Assembly: GCF_026967985.1 (NCBI RefSeq)
Contig: NZ_JAPVBJ010000001.1
Coordinates: 363,483-427,482 of the forward strand
DNA: 64,000 nt
Direction of reading: 5' to 3'
Source of the DNA: Modestobacter sp. VKM Ac-2984
GTDB taxonomy: Bacteria > Actinomycetota > Actinomycetes > Mycobacteriales > Geodermatophilaceae
Shown: positions 59,826-64,000 of the stretch, in pieces
Layout: every line of letters begins with the position of its first letter
How positions within the stretch are numbered: position 1 is the first letter of the stretch
Notes under the pieces: generated by a model
Told to the model about the DNA's origin: nothing
Database searches by the model: none
The model's input: only the letters and a program-made list of their open reading frames with translations
Made by a program: the position numbers and the translations under genes

Positions 59826-60790
59826 CCACGATCAAGCTGCGGGAGGGGGCTGCCGGCGCGACGATCCTGGGCCTGGGCTCCTACCGCCCCCGCCGCCGGG
59901 TGACCAACGACGAGCTCGCCCAGGTGATGGACACCAACGACGAGTGGATCCAGTCCCGGGTCGGCATCGCCGAGCGCCGCTGGGCGTCGGAGGACGAGAC
60001 GTTGGTCGACATGTCCATCGCCGCCGGCGGCAAGGCGCTGGCGGCGAGCGGGCTGGCCCCCGACCAGATCGACCTGGTGATCGTGGCCAGCGCGAGCCTG
60101 ACCGCCCCGATCCCGGGCATCGGCCCGCAGGTCGCACACCGGCTGGGCATCCCGCGCCCCGGCGCCTTCGACCTCAACGCCGGCTGCGCCGGGTTCTGCT
60201 ACGCGCTCAGCGTGGCCAACGACGCCATCCGCACCGGTGAGGCCACCAACGTGCTGGTGGTCGGGGTCGAGCGGCTCTCCGACGTCACAGACCAGACCGA
60301 CCGCAGCACCGCGGTGATCTTCGCCGACGGCGCCGGCGCAGCCGTCCTGGGCCCGACCGACGAGCCGGGCATCGGCCCGGTCGCCTGGGGCAGCGACGGC
60401 GACCAGTACACCGCCATCGAGATCGCCGCCGGCCGCTCGACCATGACGATGGCCGGCCAGACCGTCTACCGCTGGGCCACCACGAAGCTGACCCAGACGC
60501 TCCTCGAGGCGATGGAGAAGGCCGGCGTCACCGCCGCCGACATCGACGTCTTCGCCCCGCACCAGGCCAACCTGCGGATCATCGAGTCGATGGCCAAGAA
60601 GCTCGGCTTCAGCGAGAACACCGTGATCGCCCGGGACATCGTCCAGTCGGGCAACACCTCGGCGGCCTCCGTCCCGCTGGCGCTCACCGCGCTGATGGAG
60701 TCCGGTGAGGCCAAGTCCGGTGACCTGGCCCTGGTGCTCGGCTACGGAGCCGGGCTCACCTTCGCCGGTCAGGTGCTGCGCCTCCCCTGA
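59822..60790 (+). CDS. fabH: 3-oxoacyl-ACP synthase III
   Basis: 322 residues from GTG 59822, overlapping fabD. Catalytic triad: Cys122 in LNAGCAGFCY, His247 in FAPHQANLRI, Asn278 in QSGNTSAAS. It starts each fatty acid by condensing an acyl-CoA primer with malonyl-ACP; actinobacterial FabH often prefers branched primers such as isobutyryl-CoA, which would set the iso/anteiso fatty acids of the cell. Other family hallmarks are RVGIAERRWA and DGAGAAVLGPTD. Confidence 0.96.
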   Translation: MTTIKLREGAAGATILGLGSYRPRRRVTNDELAQVMDTNDEWIQSRVGIAERRWASEDETLVDMSIAAGGKALAASGLAPDQIDLVIVASASLTAPIPGIGPQVAHRLGIPRPGAFDLNAGCAGFCYALSVANDAIRTGEATNVLVVGVERLSDVTDQTDRSTAVIFADGAGAAVLGPTDEPGIGPVAWGSDGDQYTAIEIAAGRSTMTMAGQTVYRWATTKLTQTLLEAMEKAGVTAADIDVFAPHQANLRIIESMAKKLGFSENTVIARDIVQSGNTSAASVPLALTALMESGEAKSGDLALVLGYGAGLTFAGQVLRLP

Positions 60791-60890
60791 GGCGCTGCAC
60801 CGACCGGCCACAGACCCCCGGGACACCCGTCCCGGACGAGGCGGAGACCCTCCCGGGCCCCCGCCACCCACGCCAGAGAGAGGACCCCGC

Positions 60891-61136
60891 GTGCCCAGCA
60901 CCGCAGACATCCAGGCCGGTCTCGCCGAGATCCTGGAGGAGGTGGCCGGGGTCGCCCCCGCCGACGCCACCCCCGAGAAGTCCTTCACCGACGACCTCGA
61001 CGTCGACTCGCTGTCGATGGTCGAGATCGCCACCGCCGTCGAGGACAAGTTCGGCGTGGCGATCCCGGACGACGAGCTCGCCAACATCAAGACCGTCGGC
61101 GACGCGATGTCCTTCATCGAGAAGAACCAGGGCTGA
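60891..61136 (+). CDS. acpP: Acyl carrier protein
   Basis: 81 residues from GTG 60891 with AGAGAGG upstream. Ser40 in DDLDVDSLSMVE is the site for the 4'-phosphopantetheine arm, with the usual following helix EIATAVEDKFGVAIPDDELA. It carries growing acyl chains through FabD, FabH and FabF. The 100-base gap after fabH is the largest inside the cluster and could hold an extra promoter or processing site. Confidence 0.97.
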   Translation: MPSTADIQAGLAEILEEVAGVAPADATPEKSFTDDLDVDSLSMVEIATAVEDKFGVAIPDDELANIKTVGDAMSFIEKNQG

Positions 61137-61201
61137 CCCAGCTCTCCCCGCACTCCCCCCGGCCGTCCGGCCAGGCCCAGCCAGTCCCAGGAGGAACGTC
61201 C

Positions 61202-62443
61202 ATGAGCACGCCCACCGCTGACGTCGTCGTCACCGGGCTCGGCGCCACCACACCTCTCGGTGGCGACGTGGCCTCCACCTGGGAGGCGCTGCTGGCCGGC
61301 CGGTCCGGGGTGAGCCGCATCACCGACGACTGGGCCAAGGACTTCCCGGCCCAGCTCGTCGCCCGGCTGACCATCGAGCCGGCCGAGGTGCTCGACCGGG
61401 TGCGCATCCGGCGGCTGGACCGCAGCCAGCAGGTCGCCGTGATCGCCGCCGAGGAGGCCTGGCGCGACGCCGCCGGCGCCGACTCCGGGGTCGACCCCCT
61501 GCGGGTCGCCGTCGTGTTCGGCACCGGCATCGGCGGTGCCGTCACCCTGCTCGACCAGGACGACATCCTCGAGGCCAAGGGCCCCAAGCGGGTCTCCCCC
61601 TTCACCATCCCGATGCTCATGCCCAACGGCCCGGCCGCAGCCGTCGGCCTCGCCGTCGGTGCCCGGGCCGGGGTGCACGCCCCGGTGAGCGCCTGTGCGT
61701 CCGGGGCCGAGGCCATCCGCTGGGGCCTGGACCTGCTGCGGCTGGACCGGGCCGACATGGTCGTCGTCGGTGGGACCGAGGCCTGCGTGCACCCGCTGCC
61801 GATGGCCGGCTTCTCCGCGATGCGGGCGATGAGCACCCGCAACGACGAGCCCGAGCGCGCCTCCCGCCCGTTCGACAAGGGCCGTGACGGGTTCGTGCTC
61901 GGTGAGGGCGCCGCCGCCCTGGTGCTGGAGCGGGCCGACGCCGCGAAGGCGCGTGGAGCCAAGATCCACGCCCGGCTGGCCGGCGCCGGTGGCACCGCCG
62001 ACGGCTACGACCTGGTCGCCCCGCACCCCGAGGGGGAAGGGGCCGGGCGGGCGATCACCGCCGCCATCCGGGACGCCGGGCTGACCGCGGCCGACATCGG
62101 CCACGTCAACGCCCACGCCACCTCCACCCCCATCGGCGACACCGCGGAGGCTGCGGCGATCCGCGACGCGATCGGCGACCACCCGCTCGTCACCGCCACC
62201 AAGAGCCAGACCGGCCACCTGCTCGGTGCGGCGGGTGCGCTGGAGTCGGTCTTCACCATCCTCGCGCTGCGCGAGCAGCTGGTGCCGGCCACCGCCAACC
62301 TGGACGACCCCGACGACGACGCCGCCGTCCAGGCCCTCGACATCGTCCGCCGCGACGCGCGGAAGGCGACCTTCTCCGCCGCACTGAACGACTCGTTCGG
62401 CTTCGGCGGGCACAACATGGCCCTGGTGTTCACAACGGTGTGA
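61202..62443 (+). CDS. fabF: 3-oxoacyl-ACP synthase II
   Basis: 413 residues from ATG 61202 with AGGAGGAA upstream, near ideal. Catalytic Cys165 in PVSACASGAEA, His305 in HVNAHATSTPIGD and His339 in KSQTGHLLGAAG are the Cys-His-His triad of elongation condensing enzymes. PNGPAAAVGL and GEGAAALVLERAD are further markers. It elongates acyl-ACP with malonyl-ACP. Mycobacteria have KasA and KasB here; only one copy is present in this genome region. Confidence 0.96.
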   Translation: MSTPTADVVVTGLGATTPLGGDVASTWEALLAGRSGVSRITDDWAKDFPAQLVARLTIEPAEVLDRVRIRRLDRSQQVAVIAAEEAWRDAAGADSGVDPLRVAVVFGTGIGGAVTLLDQDDILEAKGPKRVSPFTIPMLMPNGPAAAVGLAVGARAGVHAPVSACASGAEAIRWGLDLLRLDRADMVVVGGTEACVHPLPMAGFSAMRAMSTRNDEPERASRPFDKGRDGFVLGEGAAALVLERADAAKARGAKIHARLAGAGGTADGYDLVAPHPEGEGAGRAITAAIRDAGLTAADIGHVNAHATSTPIGDTAEAAAIRDAIGDHPLVTATKSQTGHLLGAAGALESVFTILALREQLVPATANLDDPDDDAAVQALDIVRRDARKATFSAALNDSFGFGGHNMALVFTTV

Positions 62444-62447
62444 TGAG

Positions 62448-62482
62448 GGGCCCCGTCCACCCCCGGGCTCGCGGCGGGGCCC
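62448..62482. repeat. GC-rich hairpin after fabF, possible distant relative of the 62-bp element
   Basis: GGGCCCCG (62448-62455) pairs with CGGGGCCC (62475-62482) around a 19-base loop. The loop side holds GGGCTCGCGGCGGG, which echoes the GCTCGCGGCGGG interior of the 62-bp elements. It is in the 85-base gap between fabF and accD. Confidence 0.5.
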
Positions 62483-62528
62483 TGCTGCGCGGCCACAACC
62501 TCCGGACCTGCGCTTCGAGGAGTTGCTC

Positions 62529-63944
62529 ATGACCACCATCTCCGCCGCCCCGCCGACCACCCCGACCATCGACCCGCGGGACCCCGAGGACCGGCTCACC
62601 CGGTTCTTCGACCCCAGCTCGATGCAGTTGCTGGCCGCCCGGGACACCTCCGGGGTGCTCGCCGCCCGGGGCACCGTGGCCGGCTCCCCCGCCGTCGCCT
62701 ACTGCACCGACGCCACGATCATGGGCGGTGCCATGGGCCTCGACGGCTGTCGGCACATCGTGGACGCGATCGACACCGCGCTGCGGGAGCGGGTGCCGGT
62801 CGTCGGCATCTGGCACTCCGGCGGGGCCCGGCTGGCCGAGGGCGTCACCGCCCTGCACGCGGTCGGCGAGGTGTTCGCCGCGATGGTCCGCGCCTCCGGG
62901 CGGGTGCCGCAGGTGTCCGTCGTCCTGGGTGCGGCCGCCGGTGGGGCGGCCTACGGCCCGGCGCTGACCGACCTGGTGATCATGGGACCGGCCGGGCGGG
63001 TCTTCGTGACCGGTCCGGACGTCGTCCGCTCGGTCACCGGTGAGGTGGTCGACCAGGAGCAGCTCGGCGGCCCGGACACCCACGGCCGGCGCTCGGGTGT
63101 GGTGCACGTGGTCACCGAGACCGAGGCCGAGGCCCTGGAGACCGCCCGCCAGGCCGTCGACCTCCTCGCCGCCCAGGGTGCCTTCGCCCCGGCCGCCGAG
63201 GAGCCCGCCGTCGACCTGATGGCGCTGCTCCCCGAGCAGCGCAACCGGGCCTACGACGTCAAGCCGCTGGTCGCCTCGCTGCTGGACGGGCCCGGGCTGG
63301 AGCTGCACCCGCGCTTCGCGCCCAACGTGGTCACCACGCTGGGTCGACTGGCCGGCCGGACGGTGGGCGTCATCGCGAACAACCCGCTGCGGCTGGGCGG
63401 CTGCCTGGACTCCGCGTCGGCGGAGAAGGCAGCCCGCTTCGTGCGGATGTGCGATGCGTTCGGGGTGCCGCTGGTCGTGCTGGTCGACGTCCCCGGCTAC
63501 CTGCCCGGCGTCGGCCAGGAGTGGGACGGCGTGGTCCGCCGCGGCGCCAAGCTGCTGCACGCCTTCGCCGAGGCCGTCGTGCCGCGGGTGACGCTGGTGA
63601 CGCGGAAGTCCTACGGCGGCGCCTACATCGCGATGAACGCCCGCTCGCTGGGTGCCACCGCCGTGTTCGCGTGGCCGGGAGCCGAGGTCGCCGTGATGGG
63701 CGCGAAGGCCGCCGTCGGCATCCTGCACCGCAAGAAGCTCGCCGCCGCCCCGCCCGGGGAGCGGGAAGCACTGCACGCCGAGCTGGCCGCCGAGCACGAG
63801 CGGATCGCCGGCGGGGTCAACCGGGCGCGGGAGATCGGCGTCGTCGACGAGGTGGTGGAGCCGTCGCAGACCAAGCGCCGGCTCGTTGCCGCCCTGGCGG
63901 AGGCCCCGCCAGGACGGGGAGCCCACGGCAACATCCCGCTCTGA
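62529..63944 (+). CDS. accD: Acyl-CoA carboxylase carboxyltransferase beta subunit (AccD6-like)
   Basis: 471 residues from ATG 62529, with GAGGAG six bases before; the TTG two codons upstream is less likely. Acetyl/propionyl-CoA carboxyltransferase fold in two crotonase-like domains: GIWHSGGARLAEGV, VLGAAAGGAAYGPALTD, GPDVVRSVTGEVVDQEQLGG, VIANNPLRLGGCLD, VVLVDVPGYLPGVGQE and VTRKSYGGAYIAMNARSLGA. It makes malonyl-CoA for FabD with a biotinylated alpha subunit encoded elsewhere. Position after fabF matches accD6 in mycobacteria. The C-terminus ends GNIPL, a common AccD tail. Confidence 0.95.
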   Translation: MTTISAAPPTTPTIDPRDPEDRLTRFFDPSSMQLLAARDTSGVLAARGTVAGSPAVAYCTDATIMGGAMGLDGCRHIVDAIDTALRERVPVVGIWHSGGARLAEGVTALHAVGEVFAAMVRASGRVPQVSVVLGAAAGGAAYGPALTDLVIMGPAGRVFVTGPDVVRSVTGEVVDQEQLGGPDTHGRRSGVVHVVTETEAEALETARQAVDLLAAQGAFAPAAEEPAVDLMALLPEQRNRAYDVKPLVASLLDGPGLELHPRFAPNVVTTLGRLAGRTVGVIANNPLRLGGCLDSASAEKAARFVRMCDAFGVPLVVLVDVPGYLPGVGQEWDGVVRRGAKLLHAFAEAVVPRVTLVTRKSYGGAYIAMNARSLGATAVFAWPGAEVAVMGAKAAVGILHRKKLAAAPPGEREALHAELAAEHERIAGGVNRAREIGVVDEVVEPSQTKRRLVAALAEAPPGRGAHGNIPL

Positions 63945-63959
63945 GGCCCAACACGTACA

Positions 63960-63995
63960 GCGGCCCGGCACCCGCCGCGGAGGGTGCCGGGCCGC
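63960..63995 (+). terminator. Terminator hairpin after accD
   Basis: GCGGCCCGGCACCC pairs perfectly with GGGTGCCGGGCCGC (14 bp) around an 8-base loop, 15 bases after the accD stop. It probably ends the fabD-accD transcript. Confidence 0.85.
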
Positions 63996-64000
63996 GGTAC

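Noticed and set aside
59804..62674. Open frame of 956 codons on the minus strand
   Set aside because: Antisense to fabH, acpP and fabF, with low-complexity composition and no recognisable motif.
1..64000. Prophage, insertion sequence, integron or CRISPR array
   Set aside because: No transposase, integrase or recombinase motifs, no regularly spaced short repeats, and no region of clearly different base composition were seen.

Overview
The window is chromosomal DNA of a very GC-rich Gram-positive actinobacterium. Third codon positions are almost all G or C, GTG starts are frequent, and the conserved neighbourhoods are actinobacterial: glnA2 close to glnE, RNase H/phosphatase next to a zinc-ribbon gene and a Nif3-like gene, a DUF3052 gene before aceE, and a PucR-type regulator before fabD-fabH-acpP-fabF-accD. 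Protein flavour and small genes (DUF8129, DUF2795, a ChaB/Rho-N protein, an Rv2629-type factor) suggest the Geodermatophilaceae (Blastococcus, Geodermatophilus, Modestobacter); this placement is inference. I see no transposase, integrase, CRISPR array, rRNA operon or replication origin, so this is mostly ordinary core and near-core chromosome.

Layout. 0-6 kb: the tail of a probable chemotaxis receptor, a haem-oxygenase-like iron enzyme, a secreted beta-propeller protein, a CDGSH iron-sulfur protein and glnE. 6-15 kb: a class I amidotransferase that abuts glnE, glnA2, divergent nadE with overlapping panB, an F420-type NADP reductase, a SPOR-like small protein, a diguanylate cyclase and an M24 peptidase. 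15-21 kb: a K+ channel, a ChaB-like protein, a secreted GH10 xylanase divergent from a LacI regulator, and a stress-type cluster (DUF2795, Rv2629-type ribosome factor, DUF8129). 21-28.6 kb: a minus-strand tad/flp pilus operon read flp, tadE, tadG, cpaB, cpaE, tadA, tadB, tadC, with tight start/stop overlaps; just upstream of flp lies a wrecked prepilin peptidase gene. 28.6-33.3 kb: a YkvA-like protein, the RNase P RNA gene, a PIG-L deacetylase and a DHA2 efflux pump divergent from a tandem Lrp/AsnC regulator. 33-40.8 kb: DoxX-like, TSUP, nadA, RNase H/phosphatase, zinc ribbon, Nif3-like, MRJP-like and GNAT genes. 40.8-49.5 kb: a fused asymmetric ABC exporter, FUSC, a GGDEF-EAL protein and tRNA-Val. 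49.6-53.8 kb: ahpE, DUF3052, aceE with a structured leader and strong terminator. 53.8-58.5 kb: an autoregulated-looking MerR gene, a membrane protein, M20 amidohydrolase, pirin-like protein and fasR. 58.6-64 kb: the type II fatty acid synthase cluster ending in accD and a strong hairpin.

How it fits together. Nitrogen (glnA2, glnE, an amidotransferase), NAD (nadE, nadA), pantothenate (panB), pyruvate entry (aceE) and fatty acid synthesis genes give the region a central-metabolism character. Surface functions (tad pilus, xylanase, propeller protein) and c-di-GMP enzymes are interspersed.

Most notable: (1) a 62-bp dispersed hairpin element, two copies, whose stem differs by three paired compensatory changes while its interior is nearly invariant, one copy lying inside a protein-coding 5' end; (2) FabD carrying a C-terminal biotinyl/lipoyl-like domain without an obvious modifiable lysine; (3) loss of the catalytic core of the prepilin peptidase beside an otherwise intact pilus operon; (4) mutually exclusive hairpins in front of fabD and a GC hairpin abutting the aceE ribosome binding site; (5) an AAATGGCCATTT-centred palindrome family.
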